Positions 35,236 to 45,859 are shown, numbered from the stretch's first letter. The stretch: 64,000 nt of DNA from Halobaculum halobium (GCF_030127145.1 NZ_CP126158.1:620001-684000), one strand, 5' to 3'. Notes: a model not told the origin generated them from the sequence alone. Translations and numbers: made by a program.

Positions 35236-36312
35236 ATGCCGTACACGGTCCTGATGCTCGGGTGGGGATTTCCGCCGAACGTGACCGGGGGGCTGGACAC
35301 GGCGGTCGGCGAGCTGTTCGAACGACTCGACGATCGCGAGGGCGTCGAGGTGGAACTGGTGTTGCCGGCGGAGTACGCTCCGACGGGACGCGACGGGATC
35401 TACGGCGTCCCGACCGGCGACGGTGACATCATCACCCGTATCGGCCGCCTCTCGGGGACGTTCGTCGAGCGCGCCGCCGACGCCGACATCGTCCACACGA
35501 ACGACTGGTTCGGCTACAACCCCGGCTCGCGGGCGCAGGCGACCCACGACGTGGAGTGGGTGACGACGTTCCACTCGCTGTCGTCGGACCGCAACGCCGA
35601 CCCCCCCGAGCGCGAGAAGCGCACCGAATCACGGGTGGTGAACCGCTCGGATCACCTGCTGGCGGTGAGCGAGTTCACCGCCCGGAAGATCGCCCACGAG
35701 TACGGCGGGGACGCCGAAGTCATCTACAACGGCTTCTCGCGGGTCGAACCGACCGGTCGTGACCTGAAGGCCGAGTTGGGAATCGACGGGGAGATGCTGT
35801 TCTTCGTCGGCCGCCACACCGATCAAAAGGGGCTGGCGTACCTGCTGTACGCGCTGCCGAAGCTCCGACGCGACGACGTGACGCTCGTCATCGGCGGCAC
35901 GGGACACCTCACGGACCAACTGAGACGGTTCGTCGAGCTGCTCGGGATCGGCGATCGCGTCGAGTTCGTCGGCTACGTCCCCGAGGAGGAACTGGGCGAC
36001 TACTACGCGAGCGCGGATCTCTTCGTCTCGCCGTCGCTCGCTGAGCCCTTCGGGATCACGATCGTCGAGGCGCTGTCGGTCGGCACGCGCGTCGTTGCCG
36101 GCCCCAGCGGCGCCGCCGAAGTGTTGCCCGGCGACTGCCTCATCGAAGTCGAGCCGAACTCCGACGCGATCGCCGAGGGCATCGAGTACGCGCTCTCGCT
36201 GGACACACCGATCGAGTACGAAGAACGGACCTGGGATCAGGTCGCCGACGAGCACGTCGCTTTCTACGAGCGGATCCTCAGCGGTGGAGCGCCCACCGAC
36301 GACAGGAAGTGA
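35236..36312 (+). CDS. GT4 glycosyltransferase (glycogen synthase-like)
   Basis: 358 residues, GT-B fold. The acceptor domain starts TVLMLGWGFPPNVTGGLDTA (starch-synthase-like KxGGL replaced by TGGLD), then VHTNDWFGYN. The donor domain has LFFVGRHTDQKGLAYLLYAL (R/K pair for UDP/ADP-sugar phosphates) and the GT4 motif SPSLAEPFGITIVEALSVG with the conserved Glu pair. In this cluster with malQ, GH13 and GH15 enzymes it is probably an alpha-glucan synthase; an osmolyte or glycolipid transferase is an alternative. Confidence 0.85.
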   Translation: MPYTVLMLGWGFPPNVTGGLDTAVGELFERLDDREGVEVELVLPAEYAPTGRDGIYGVPTGDGDIITRIGRLSGTFVERAADADIVHTNDWFGYNPGSRAQATHDVEWVTTFHSLSSDRNADPPEREKRTESRVVNRSDHLLAVSEFTARKIAHEYGGDAEVIYNGFSRVEPTGRDLKAELGIDGEMLFFVGRHTDQKGLAYLLYALPKLRRDDVTLVIGGTGHLTDQLRRFVELLGIGDRVEFVGYVPEEELGDYYASADLFVSPSLAEPFGITIVEALSVGTRVVAGPSGAAEVLPGDCLIEVEPNSDAIAEGIEYALSLDTPIEYEERTWDQVADEHVAFYERILSGGAPTDDRK

Positions 36313-36324
36313 CCTCCCGATCGA

Positions 36325-36945
36325 TCACCTGAGCAGCCGGAAGTCCGTCACGGGCTCAGGGTGGATGATGCGAAAGCCGTCCGCCGTCGGTTCCAGCCCG
36401 ACCCGGTCGGACGCGGGGCCCCCGCGCTGATACGGACTGTCCGACGTGTCTGACGACTGGTACGGACTATCGGCGGTCGCCGACTGGTACGGGCTGTCCG
36501 AGGCGACCGATTGGTACGGGCTGTCGGACGGCCTGGTCCCCGAACCGCTCCCGTAGGCGTCCCGTCGGGGGCCGTTCTCGGATTCGGGCGAGCGATCGAA
36601 GTCCTCGGGCGGGAGATAGACCCGCTCGCCCGACGCCGACTCGACGACGACCGCGGCGTCGCGGTCGCCCGTGACGACGATCACCGTCCGGCCGTCAGCG
36701 ATCTCGAGGTCGACGGAGACGGGTCGCTCCGGCCCGCTCGCGCTCTCGCGGTCGTCTCCGGTCGCGTCTGCAGCGTCGGCGGCCGGTCCTCCGTCGCCAC
36801 CGTCGCGAGCACGGTCAGCGTCGCCACCGTCGCGAGCACGGTCAGCGTCGCCACCGCCGCCAGCGTCGGTAGCGTTGCCAGCGGTGTCAGCGGTCTCGGC
36901 GCCGCTGGAATCGCCGTCTCCGTCGTCGGTCGCGTTCCCCTCCAT
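36325..36945 (-). CDS. SPYQ-repeat haloarchaeal protein
   Basis: 206 residues, three parts. (1) An Asp/Ala/Gly-rich N-terminus (about 1-70) with an exact tandem DGGDADRAR repeat. (2) A small beta domain (about 72-115): VSVDLEIADGRTVIVVTGD and VESASGERVYLPPEDFD. (3) A tail with four SDSPYQS/DSPYQR copies (about 140-175), ending in a conserved-looking VGLEPTADGFRIIHPEPVTDF. No signal or membrane segment. It is convergent with the glycosyltransferase. Function unknown; the Tyr/Gln repeats could be docking or phosphorylation motifs, but that is speculation. Confidence 0.72.
   Translation of the reverse strand: MEGNATDDGDGDSSGAETADTAGNATDAGGGGDADRARDGGDADRARDGGDGGPAADAADATGDDRESASGPERPVSVDLEIADGRTVIVVTGDRDAAVVVESASGERVYLPPEDFDRSPESENGPRRDAYGSGSGTRPSDSPYQSVASDSPYQSATADSPYQSSDTSDSPYQRGGPASDRVGLEPTADGFRIIHPEPVTDFRLLR
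36794..36856. repeat. 27-base in-frame tandem repeat (two exact units plus a partial)
   Basis: Units 36794-36820 and 36821-36847 are identical, followed by nine bases of a third copy. They encode the DGGDADRAR repeat of the SPYQ protein. Copy number may vary between strains by slippage. Confidence 0.75.
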
Positions 36946-37056
36946 ACCGTTGCGATCCCGTGGCGGGCACTTAGCGGTTCCCCGCGACCGGGGGCTCTCC
37001 GCATCGGACTGACCGTCGGCGAAAGAGCGAAACCACTACCGCACAAGCGACCTGCC

Positions 37057-38991
37057 ATGGAACATCCGGGACAACCGCGTGTCTGCGCGGCGGGCGAGGC
37101 CGTGGAACTCGCGCCGCGCGATCCCGACCCGAGCGTAGCGTACGACTGGAGCGTCGTTACCGCACCGGCCGGCTCGACAGCTGAGACCGGCGACGAGGCC
37201 GTCCAGTGGTTCGAGCCCGACGTCCCGGGGCGGTACCTGCTTCGACTCACTGGCGGCGGAGCGACCCACGATCTGACCGTACGGGCGTTCGCCGAGGAGA
37301 CCAGTCCGAGCGTCGGCGCGGGTCGCTCCGCGAGCGGCGACGCCGGCGGCGACGAGCACGCGGGAGATCAGGCGGACGGAGGGTCCGGGTCCGCGGGCGG
37401 GTCCGCGCGGACCCCGGACGGCGTCGGCGGCGGAGCGGAACCAGAACGCCCCCGAATCCGGCTCGAGACCGTCGTCGACGACGCGGAGGTCAGGATCGAC
37501 GCGCGAGTCGAGCCGGCGTCCGGGACCGGCGTCGAGTTCCTGCTGGACGACCGCGACGCCCTCGACGAGTCCGACGTGACCGTCGAGGGACAGACGCTCA
37601 CGGTCGCTCGCTCGGCGCTCCCGGAGCGGGTTCGGGTGTACGCCGTCCCCGTCACCGACGACGCGTACGGCGTGCCCGACGCCGTCGACGTGCGGCGGTC
37701 GGGCGACGACGTCGTCGTCGACAGACCGTACGACCCGCCGTCGTGGGCGCTCGATTCGACCATCTACGAGGTGTACGTGCGCACGTTCGCGGACGCCGAC
37801 CGCGACCGCTCGCAGTTCGCGGCGATCTGCGAGCGCCTCGACGAACTCGACGCCTTGGGCATCGACACGCTGTGGCTCACGCCCGTTCTCCAACACGACG
37901 GCGCCCCGCACGGCTACAACATCACCGACTTCTTTGCGATCGCGTCGGACCTCGGCGGGCGCGAGGAGTATCAAGCGCTGATCGACGCCGCCCACGACCG
38001 TGGCATGCGCGTCCTGTTCGATCTCGTGTGCAACCACTCCGCGCGCGACCACCCGTTCTTCCAAGACGCCTACGGGAGCCCCGACAGCGAGTACTACGAC
38101 TGGTACGAGTGGCAGGAGAACGGCGAGCCCGGGACGTACTTCGACTGGGAGCTGATCGCCAACTTCGACTTCTCGACGCTCGCCGTGCGTCGCCACCTCC
38201 TCGACGCCGTCGACGAGTGGGCGCCGCTGGTCGACGGCTTCCGCTGCGACATGGCGTGGGCGGTCCCGGACGGGTTCTGGCGCGAGGTGCGCGACCGCGT
38301 GAAGGCGCACGAGTCGGAGTTCTTCCTGCTGGACGAGACGATCCCGTACATCCCGGACTTTCAGGCCGGGCTCTTCGACATGCACTTCGACTCGACGACC
38401 GCGTTCACGCTCCGAGAGGTCGGCGACGGGAATCAGCCCGCCGAGGCCATCCTCGACGCCGTCGACGAGCGTCGCCGGGTCGGCTTCCCGGACCACGCCT
38501 CGTTCATGCTGTACCACGAGAACCACGACGAGCCTCGATACCTCGCCTCCTACGGCGAGCCCGCGGCGTTTGCGGCCGCGGGGGCGCTGGCGACGCTGCC
38601 GGGCGCACCCATGGTGTACGCCGGTCAAGAGACCGGCCAGCTCGGGCGCCGTGACCGGTTGGACTATGAGAACGCCCGCGAGGACCTCACCGAGCACTAC
38701 CGCCGACTGCTCGCCGTCCGCGACGAACACCCCGCACTCCAGCACCGCGCGGCGCTGTCGCGCATCGACTACGCAGTCCAAGAGGGCGAGGTGGACTCCG
38801 TTGTCGCCTACCGCCGCGAGGGGGCCGACGGTGAGGCGGTCGTCGTCGCGCTCAACTTCGCCTCGGGGGCGGCTACAGTCGACCTCGACGTCGCCGTCGG
38901 CGGGGACGACATCGTGACCGGCGAGGCGGTCGGAGCGGACGACGGAACCGTGACCGTCGATGACGTGATCGTCGTCCCCGTCCACGGATAA
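37057..38991 (+). CDS. GH13 alpha-amylase family enzyme with N-terminal Ig-like domains
   Basis: 644 residues, no signal peptide, so cytoplasmic. The N-terminal ~200 residues have a PKD/Ig-like strand pattern and a disordered Gly/Ala/Asp linker (about 95-130). The (beta/alpha)8 barrel starts at STIYEVYVRTFADADRDRS. The catalytic nucleophile Asp is in VDGFRCDMAW, the acid/base Glu in EFFLLDETIP and the transition-state Asp in YHENHDEPRYLA; region I has LVCNHSARDHPFF. It probably trims or debranches maltodextrins or intracellular glycogen with MalQ and the GH15 enzyme; the exact specificity is not visible. Confidence 0.88.
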   Translation: MEHPGQPRVCAAGEAVELAPRDPDPSVAYDWSVVTAPAGSTAETGDEAVQWFEPDVPGRYLLRLTGGGATHDLTVRAFAEETSPSVGAGRSASGDAGGDEHAGDQADGGSGSAGGSARTPDGVGGGAEPERPRIRLETVVDDAEVRIDARVEPASGTGVEFLLDDRDALDESDVTVEGQTLTVARSALPERVRVYAVPVTDDAYGVPDAVDVRRSGDDVVVDRPYDPPSWALDSTIYEVYVRTFADADRDRSQFAAICERLDELDALGIDTLWLTPVLQHDGAPHGYNITDFFAIASDLGGREEYQALIDAAHDRGMRVLFDLVCNHSARDHPFFQDAYGSPDSEYYDWYEWQENGEPGTYFDWELIANFDFSTLAVRRHLLDAVDEWAPLVDGFRCDMAWAVPDGFWREVRDRVKAHESEFFLLDETIPYIPDFQAGLFDMHFDSTTAFTLREVGDGNQPAEAILDAVDERRRVGFPDHASFMLYHENHDEPRYLASYGEPAAFAAAGALATLPGAPMVYAGQETGQLGRRDRLDYENAREDLTEHYRRLLAVRDEHPALQHRAALSRIDYAVQEGEVDSVVAYRREGADGEAVVVALNFASGAATVDLDVAVGGDDIVTGEAVGADDGTVTVDDVIVVPVHG

Positions 38992-39156
38992 CCACCCCAG
39001 CTGTCTTCGGAGCCGACGGCCGTGGTCCGACCGCGGTGGTCTGACGGCCGCGGTCTGACAGTTGCACGTGGCGACAGCCGGACGCTGGCCACCCGGGGAG
39101 TGTGGACTGCTCACGTACCGCGGAGACTTTAACCACGCGAGTTGTTTCACGGGTGA

Positions 39157-42100
39157 ATGCGGCTGCGAACGGCACTCAACGACTATAAGCGCGACCGGGA
39201 ACACGGCTCGGCCGGTACCGCGAGCACCGTCCACGGCGCGCTGTCCGGACGCGGCGAACGATTGGTTCACGTCGCCCCGACGGGCGGTATCCGCGACTTC
39301 TCGTCGGCGCTGTCCGGTCTTTCGGGCATCGACCGCTCCCGGTTCGGTATCGAGACCGGCGAACGAACGTACTGGTTCGACGAACTGGAGACGGTCCGCC
39401 AACACTACTACCGCGAGACGACGCTCGTCGAGACGGAGTACGACGCCGGCGCGTTCACCGTCCACCAGTACGACCTCACGCTCGGGCGCGAACACGTCAC
39501 CCACGTCGAACTGCGCGGGTCGATCCCGCCGGAAGCGCACCTGGTCGCCTTCCTCACCCTCGCGCCGGAGGGCCAAGAGACGCGCGTCGGTCGGCTCATC
39601 CACGAAGGCGCCGGCCCCGTCGACGGCGACGCGGTGGAGGTGTTCCACCGCGAGGAACACGACTTCGTCACCGCCTCCACGGGCCTCGAGGACGTGCGCG
39701 CGCAGATTCCGGAGCGGTTCGAGGAACTCCTGGACCCGGACCCGGTCGCACTCCCCCGCGAGGGCGCGTTGAACCGCTACGAGGACACCCACCTCAGCGG
39801 CGACGTGGTGGTCACAGCTCCGCTAGAACGGGCGGGTCGCGGGCTCCGGACGACGGTCGTGACCACGCTGACCGACGGCGACACGGACCGCGAACACGCG
39901 CTCGACGAGATCCGCGAATGCGCGATCGACCACGCCGACGCCGACGAGCTTCGGACCGTCGCGCGCGAGCGCGCCGCCGTCTCGGTCGCCGCCGACGGCC
40001 CGAGGCGGGGACGGTCCGCGCCGACATGCGGGCGCTGACCCTACTGGAGGCGCCCAGCGGCGGGCGGATCGCCGGCCCGGAGTTCGACCCGTTCTTCCGT
40101 AACTCCGGGGGCTACGGCTACACCTGGTTCCGCGATGACGCTCGGATCTCCCAACAGCTACTGGCGGCCGATGAACCGCTCGGGCTGGATCTGGACACCG
40201 AGACCCTCGCGAAAAGCGCGCGGTTCTACTGCGAGACACAGCAGTCGGACGGCTCGTGGCCCCACCGTGTGTGGGCCGTCGACGGCTCGCTGGCGCCCGG
40301 ATGGGCCAACGCGCGCGTCGAGGGGCGCCGCGACTCGGACGAGTACCAGGCCGACCAAACCGCGATCACCGTCGCGTACCTCGCGACGCTGCTGCGCGAG
40401 CACGGCGACGCGCTGTCGGCCGACGACGAGCGGCAGATCCGAGAGAGCGTCGCCGCCGGCGTCGACGCGCTCGACGACGCCCGCGACGGAGACGGCCTTC
40501 CGCGGCGCTGTCAGAACCTCTGGGAGGACATGTCGGGGCGGTTCGCCCACACCGCCGCGACGTTCGTCGAGGCGTACGCCGCCGTCGCGCGGGCCCCGGT
40601 GAGCGACGCGCTCCGCGAGCGCGGGCGGGCGGCCGCCGAGGAGACCTTCGACGCGCTCGACGCGCTGTGGGACGAGGAGCGCGGCACGTACGCGGTCCGA
40701 CTCGTCGGCGGCGACCAGGACGACCGCTTGGACGCGTCGACGTTCGCGGTCGTCGACGCCCTCGCGGCCGTCGACGCGGTCGACGGGATCCACGTCGCGA
40801 GCGACGACGTGGACCGGGTGGCCGACCACGTGCGGTCGTCGCTGGAGGGACTGCACCGCGATCCGAGCGAGTCGGCCGTCGAAGGGCTGATCCGCTACGA
40901 GGGCGACGAGTGGCGGACCGACGGGCAGGACGGCGAAAAGGTGTGGACGCTCGCGACCGCGATGGGCGCGGGCGGCGCCGCGACGCTCGGGGCGCTGTTG
41001 TGTGACCGCGGCCGCGAGCAGACCGGCGTGTGGCTGCTCGACCGCGCGTCGACGCTGTACGGCCTGCTGGAGGACGGCGGGCCGTTGACGACCCGGATGG
41101 GATACCTCCCGGAGCAGTGGTACGACGACGGCACGCCCGACAGCGCGACGCCGTTGGGGTACGCCCACTGCTTCCGCCTGGGCGTGACGGCCACGCTCGC
41201 CGAGCGCGACGCCCTGCCCAGCGCGGCGGCGGCGCCGTCGGCGCCCACCGACCGGCCCCGGTGGACGACCGGCGAGAAGTTCGGGGTCGGCACCACCGCA
41301 GACCACGGCGAGCCCGACGCCTCGCGCGTCTGGTTCACCCTGACCGAAGGCGCGCTCACGGAGGTCCGGTTCCCCCGCGTGGACCTGATGAACCTGCGCA
41401 CGCTGGATTTCATCGTCTCGGCGGCGGACGACGACTACACCGTTCGCACGCACGTCGAGGGCCAACGCGACGAGGAGGACACCGTCGAGCGGCGCGTTCG
41501 CCCGGTCGCCGACGACGCGCTCGCGTACGAGCACGTGATCGCCGAGACGGGCGACGGTCGCGGCCACGAGTGGGAGCTGCGCGTCGAATACGCAGTCGAC
41601 CCGGACCACGACGCGCTCGTCGCGGACGTGGACTTCCGCGCCGGCGACGCCGGCGAGTACCACGTGTTCGCGGCCGCGGACGCGGCGCTGACGAACACCG
41701 GCACGCGCGACCGCGGGCTGCGACTGGGCCAGCCGGGGAGTCACCACCTCGTCGCACGCGACGCCGGCGCCTACACCGGCGAGCGCGGCGACGAACGCCT
41801 CGTCGACGAGGACGGCAACGGCTACTCCGTTGCCGTCGCGATGGCGACGGCCGACCGCTTCGACTGGGCGACGGTCTGCGCCGCCGGCAGCGACGAACTC
41901 GCGGCGCTGTTCGCCACCGGGGAAGTGCCGCGGACCCGCTCGTCGATCGACGACGACAACGTCGTCCTCGTGGGTCGCCTCGGCTCCGGCAGGCACGCGA
42001 GCGAGACGCTCTCGCTCGGATTCGCGCGGCAGGCAGACGCCTCCGCGGCGCTCGGCGAGGCCGTGGGATCGCTCGCGACCGGGTTCGACGAGGTCGCGGG

Positions 42101-43715
42101 GGCTTACCGCGAGTCGTGGCAGGCGTTCCTCGCGGACCGACCCCTGCCGGACTCCGTCGCCGGCGACGACGAACTCGCGAACCAGTACCGGACGGCGCTG
42201 ATGTCGCTGCGCGCCGTCGAAGACAAGACGTACCACGGCGCCTCGGTGGCGTCGCCGTCGGTGCCGTGGGGCGAGGCGGTCCACGCCGACGAACAGAAGG
42301 GGTACGGCTACAACTTCGTGTGGGCGCGTGACCTGTATCAGGTGTTCACCGCGTCGCTGCTCACCGGCGATCTCGGGACGGCCGTCAACCAACTGGAGTA
42401 CATCTACGAGTTCCAACAGGACGAAGACGGGTTCATCCCGCAGAACACCTACCTCAACGGCATCACCCGCTGGGGCGGCGAGCAGATGGACAACATCTCG
42501 TTCCCGGCGGTGATGGCCTACCAGCTGTGGGAGGCGGGCGTCGACTTCGAGGACACGCTGTACGACTTCGAGCACGTCCGCCGGTCGGCCGACTACGTCG
42601 CCCGCAACGGTCCCGACAGCGGGCAGGAGCGCTGGGAGGAGGAGGCCGGCTACTCGCCGTCGTCGATCGCCGCCGAGATCGCCGGGCTGACGTCCGCGGG
42701 GAAACTCGCCATCGAAGCCGGCGACGAAGCGAACGCGCTCGTATGGCTCGCGCTGGCCGACCGCTGGACCGACGAGGTCGAGACGTGGACCGCCACGGAG
42801 TCCGGAACCGCCCGCCACACGCACACGCCGTACTACGTCCGCGTCACCCGCGACGGTGACCCCGAGGCGGGTCACCTCCGGACGCTTGCGAACGACGGCC
42901 CGCGCCTCGACGAGCGCGACGTCATCGACGCGGGGTTCCTGGAACTCGTGCGTCTGGGGATCAAGCCGTGGGACGACGAGACGGTGCGCAACTCCGTCCG
43001 CGAGGTCGACGACACGATCCGCGTCGACCTGCCCGCCGGCGTCGCCTTCTACCGCTACAACGGCGACGGCTACGGCGAGCGCGACGAGGGCGACGTGGGC
43101 GCCCCGTGGTCGGTCGAAAACCACGGGAAGGGTCGGCTGTGGCCGCTCCTAACCGGCGAGCGCGGCGAGTACGAACTCCGCGCCGACGCCGCCGAGACGG
43201 ACCGCGAGCCGGAGTTGGACCCCGAGGCCCTGCTGAGAACGATGCAGCGGTTCGCCAACTCCGGTCGGATGATCGCAGAACAGGTCTGGGACCGCGACTA
43301 CCGGACCGAGTACGACTGGGGGTACGGCGAAGGGACCGGGAGCGCGACGCCGCTGGCGTGGTCGATGGCGCAGTTCGTCCGCCTCGCACACGGGGTCGAC
43401 GCCGGTGAGCCCGTCGAGACCCCGGCGTTCGTCCGCGAGCGCTTCCTCGACCGCCGCCTCCACGACAGCGACGCGAAGCCCGCCCTTCGCGTCGACACGA
43501 ACTTCCAGGGCAACTCCGTCGTCGTCTCCGGCGAGACGACCGGCGCGCGCGTGGCGGTGACGACGCCCGTCGACTCGGCGGTCGTCGCCCCCGAGGACGG
43601 CGGCTTCGAGGCGACGCTCGACATCGGGTACGGCGAAAACGACATTACCGTCGCCGCCGCCAGCGACGCCGACCTGGAGACGGCTGCGACCACGGTCACC
43701 CGGTTCACCGTCTGA
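39157..43715 (+). pseudogene. Double-domain GH15 glucoamylase, interrupted by a -1 frameshift near 40000
   Basis: About 1519 residues when one C is restored in the run at 39999-40001; the N-terminal frame (from MRLRTALNDYKRDREHG) is read to ~39998 and the rest in the other frame (PEAGTVRADMRALTLLEAPS). Domain order: N-terminal beta-sandwich (about 10-240), first GH15 (alpha/alpha)6 barrel (about 280-690; GGYGYTWFRDDARISQQLL, QSDGSWPHRVWAVDG), glucodextranase-N-like sandwich (about 700-960; RWTTGEKFGVGTTADHGEPD), second GH15 barrel (about 1000-1430; GYGYNFVWARDLYQVFTASL, GGEQMDNISFPAVMAY), C-terminal beta domain. Releases glucose from alpha-glucan ends. No signal peptide. Confidence 0.83.
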
Positions 43716-43864
43716 GCGCGCCGGTCCCCGATCTGCGCGCGATAGGTCGGTCCCGGCGACGTAACCGGCCGACTCGGGTGCAGTCGGCTCGCTCGTCGAC
43801 CGCGGCAGGTGTCGGTTCGGAGAGTCAGTGTACCTAGTACGTCATTATACAACACCAGGGGTAC

Positions 43865-43870
43865 CTTTAC
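43865..43870 (+). promoter_or_regulatory. TATA-like element of the Nudix gene
   Basis: CTTTAC ending 25 bases before ATG 43895, in an AT-richer island. Confidence 0.45.
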
Positions 43871-43894
43871 CAACGAATTAGCCAACCACGAAAC

Positions 43895-44365
43895 ATGACT
43901 GGATCGGAGACGACGTACGTCGGGAAGGCGTGCGCGTACATCACCCGCGGCCGTTCCCAGTTGTTGGTGTTCGAGGGTCCCGGACACGACGGGCTTCAGA
44001 TCCCGAAGGGGACGATCGAAGAGGGCGAACGACCGCGTACGGCTGTGTTTCGCGAGGTGCGCGAGGAGAGCGGGCTGGCGACGCTGGCGAACGTCGACAA
44101 AGTGGCGACGGACGTGTGGAACCGGCGCGAGTCGCCGCCGAAGGCGTACGTGCGTCACTTCTTCCACGCTCGCGTCCACGAACCGCGCGACCGCTGGACG
44201 CATGTCGTCAGCGACGGCGGGGAGGAGCACGGCAGCGAGTTCGAGTTCTCGTGGATCGACATCGACGAGGCGCGCGACCGGGCGTTCGCGCTGTCGCTCG
44301 ACGACTACCTCCACAGCCTCCCCGGCCTCGCCGGCGCCCGCGACGTAGCCGAGGCGGCCGACTGA
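43895..44365 (+). CDS. Nudix hydrolase
   Basis: 156 residues. Complete Nudix box G-x5-E-x7-REUXEExGU as GTIEEGERPRTAVFREVREE followed by SGL (about 41-63). The family hydrolyses nucleoside diphosphates linked to another moiety. The N-terminus VGKACAYITRGRSQLLVFEG suggests a form related to small house-cleaning or NTP-cleaning enzymes. A CTTTAC TATA-like element ends 25 bases upstream of the ATG, supporting the start. A 16-base palindrome follows its stop. Confidence 0.88.
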   Translation: MTGSETTYVGKACAYITRGRSQLLVFEGPGHDGLQIPKGTIEEGERPRTAVFREVREESGLATLANVDKVATDVWNRRESPPKAYVRHFFHARVHEPRDRWTHVVSDGGEEHGSEFEFSWIDIDEARDRAFALSLDDYLHSLPGLAGARDVAEAAD

Positions 44366-44383
44366 CCGGCGAACCGATCGACT

Positions 44384-44399
44384 GATCGACCGGTCGATC
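44384..44399. repeat. 16-base perfect palindrome after the Nudix gene
   Basis: GATCGACCGGTCGATC, followed by GGCCGGCC. It lies 19 bases after the Nudix stop and 95 bases before the next gene. It could form a hairpin contributing to termination, or be a protein-binding site; no T-rich tract follows. Confidence 0.45.
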
Positions 44400-44493
44400 G
44401 GCCGGCCGAGTCCGCCGGGACGGCCCGGCTCCGTTGTCGCGTTCCGCAGCCGGCGAACGGATTTATGTGTAATTCGGCCGAACACACGGGTGC

Positions 44494-45219
44494 ATGACAC
44501 CCATGGACCTCACCTGGTACGGTCACTCCACCTGGCTCGTCGAGATCGAAGACACGACGCTTCTGATCGACCCGTTCTTCGACAACCCGCACACCGACAC
44601 CGACCCCGAGGAGCTCGACCCCGACCACGTGCTCCTCACGCACGGCCACGCCGACCACATCGCCGACGTGGACCGCTTCCGCGACGCGCACGTCGTCGGG
44701 ACGCCCGAGGTCACGGGCTACGTGACCGACGAGTACGGCGTCGAGGACACGACGGGGATGAACCTCGGCGGCACCGTGGAACTGGGCGACGCGTTCGTGA
44801 CGATGGTCCGCGCGGACCACACGAACGGGCTCGACACCGGCTACGGCGCCTCCGGCGGTATGCCCGCGGGCTACGTCGTCTCCGAGACGAAGCCGACCCA
44901 GGAGGCCGACCCCGACAGCACGACCTTCTACCACGCCGGCGACACGGCGCTCATGACCGAGATGCGCGACGTGACCGCGCCGTTCCTCGAGCCCGACGCG
45001 GCGGCGGTGCCCGTGGGCGATCACTTCACCATGGGCCCGGCGCAGGCGGCCATCGCCGTCGACTGGCTCGACGTCGACTACGCGTTCCCCATGCACTACG
45101 ACACGTTCCCGCCGATCGAGATCGACACGGACGACTTCGCTCGCGAGGTGCGCGCGACCGGCAGCGACGCCGAGCCGGTCGTCCTCGACGGTGACGAGAC
45201 GTTCACGATCGGCGAGTAG
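44494..45219 (+). CDS. Metal-dependent hydrolase, UPF0173 (metallo-beta-lactamase fold)
   Basis: 241 residues. MBL metal motif [14 protein letters not shown] (HxHxDH) at about 49-62, preceded by [20 protein letters not shown]. Later ligands are in [21 protein letters not shown] and HYDTFPPI. This compact form matches the YtkL/UPF0173 group of unknown substrate. [12 protein letters not shown] is preferred as N-terminus; a start at the second Met is equally possible. Confidence 0.9.
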   Translation: MTPMDLTWYGHSTWLVEIEDTTLLIDPFFDNPHTDTDPEELDPDHVLLTHGHADHIADVDRFRDAHVVGTPEVTGYVTDEYGVEDTTGMNLGGTVELGDAFVTMVRADHTNGLDTGYGASGGMPAGYVVSETKPTQEADPDSTTFYHAGDTALMTEMRDVTAPFLEPDAAAVPVGDHFTMGPAQAAIAVDWLDVDYAFPMHYDTFPPIEIDTDDFAREVRATGSDAEPVVLDGDETFTIGE

Positions 45220-45415
45220 TCGGCGGCGCCCGACTCGCCATCCGCGTCGCCCAGCGGACGGGGGACAGGGATTCCTCGCTCGCGTTCATCCCGCATGAGT
45301 GCGTCGCCGCGCCCGTCGGGCGACCCGTCAGCCGGCGGCGAACATTTTCGTGAGCACTGATCACACACCGCAGTAACAAGGTTTAGGCACCGAGGAGCCG
45401 ACTGATCGAACGCAT

Positions 45416-45814
45416 ATGTCCGACATCGAGACTTCTACCGTCAGCGAAGAGGGCTTCACGAGCACGAGCGAGGTCGGCGACTTCTCGCTGACCATCGACG
45501 CGCTGGGCGAAGACGGCCCTGACCCCAACTCGGTACTGGTGGCCGACTACGCCTCCTGCTTCCTGCCCGCCTTCCGCGTGGGCGGACAGCAGCGCGGACA
45601 CGACGACCTCGGGAAGGTTCAGATCGACGCCGAGGCGGACCTCGACGACGACGACGACCTCGCCGCGATCCGCTTCGACATCCACGTCGAAGCCGAGGTC
45701 GACGACGAGACGCTCGACGACATCGTCGAGCGCGCCGAGGGCATCTGTCACGTCCACTCGGCGCTGCGCGAGGGGCTTCACGCCGACATCACGGCGCACG
45801 CCGGCGCCTTCTGA
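45416..45814 (+). CDS. OsmC family protein
   Basis: 132 residues. OsmC/Ohr fold: a beta-sheet N-half (FTSTSEVGDFSLTIDAL), then the first peroxidatic-type Cys in VADYASCFLPAFRVGG and the second Cys in AEGICHVHSALREG. These thiol peroxidases reduce organic hydroperoxides, or only bind related ligands. Acidic surface (EADLDDDDDLAA). Followed immediately by a strong terminator-like structure. Confidence 0.86.
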   Translation: MSDIETSTVSEEGFTSTSEVGDFSLTIDALGEDGPDPNSVLVADYASCFLPAFRVGGQQRGHDDLGKVQIDAEADLDDDDDLAAIRFDIHVEAEVDDETLDDIVERAEGICHVHSALREGLHADITAHAGAF

Positions 45815-45859
45815 GGCCGCGCGGCCGCTCGCGAGCGTTCCGTTTTTTTTTTTTTTTTT
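45815..45859 (+). terminator. Hairpin plus T17 tract after the osmC-like gene
   Basis: Two adjacent perfect palindromes (GGCCGCGCGGCC at 45815-45826 and GCTCGCGAGC at 45827-45836) are followed by seventeen consecutive T (45843-45859). The U-rich transcript end fits archaeal intrinsic termination. The exact T count may be unreliable given other homopolymer errors in this window. Confidence 0.7.

Noticed and set aside
37036-39792. A 918-codon open frame on the minus strand opposite the GH13 gene
   Set aside because: Antisense to a gene with full GH13 motifs; composition is noise.
40158-43124. A 988-codon open frame on the minus strand opposite the GH15 gene
   Set aside because: Shadow of the GH15 coding strand, no recognisable domains.
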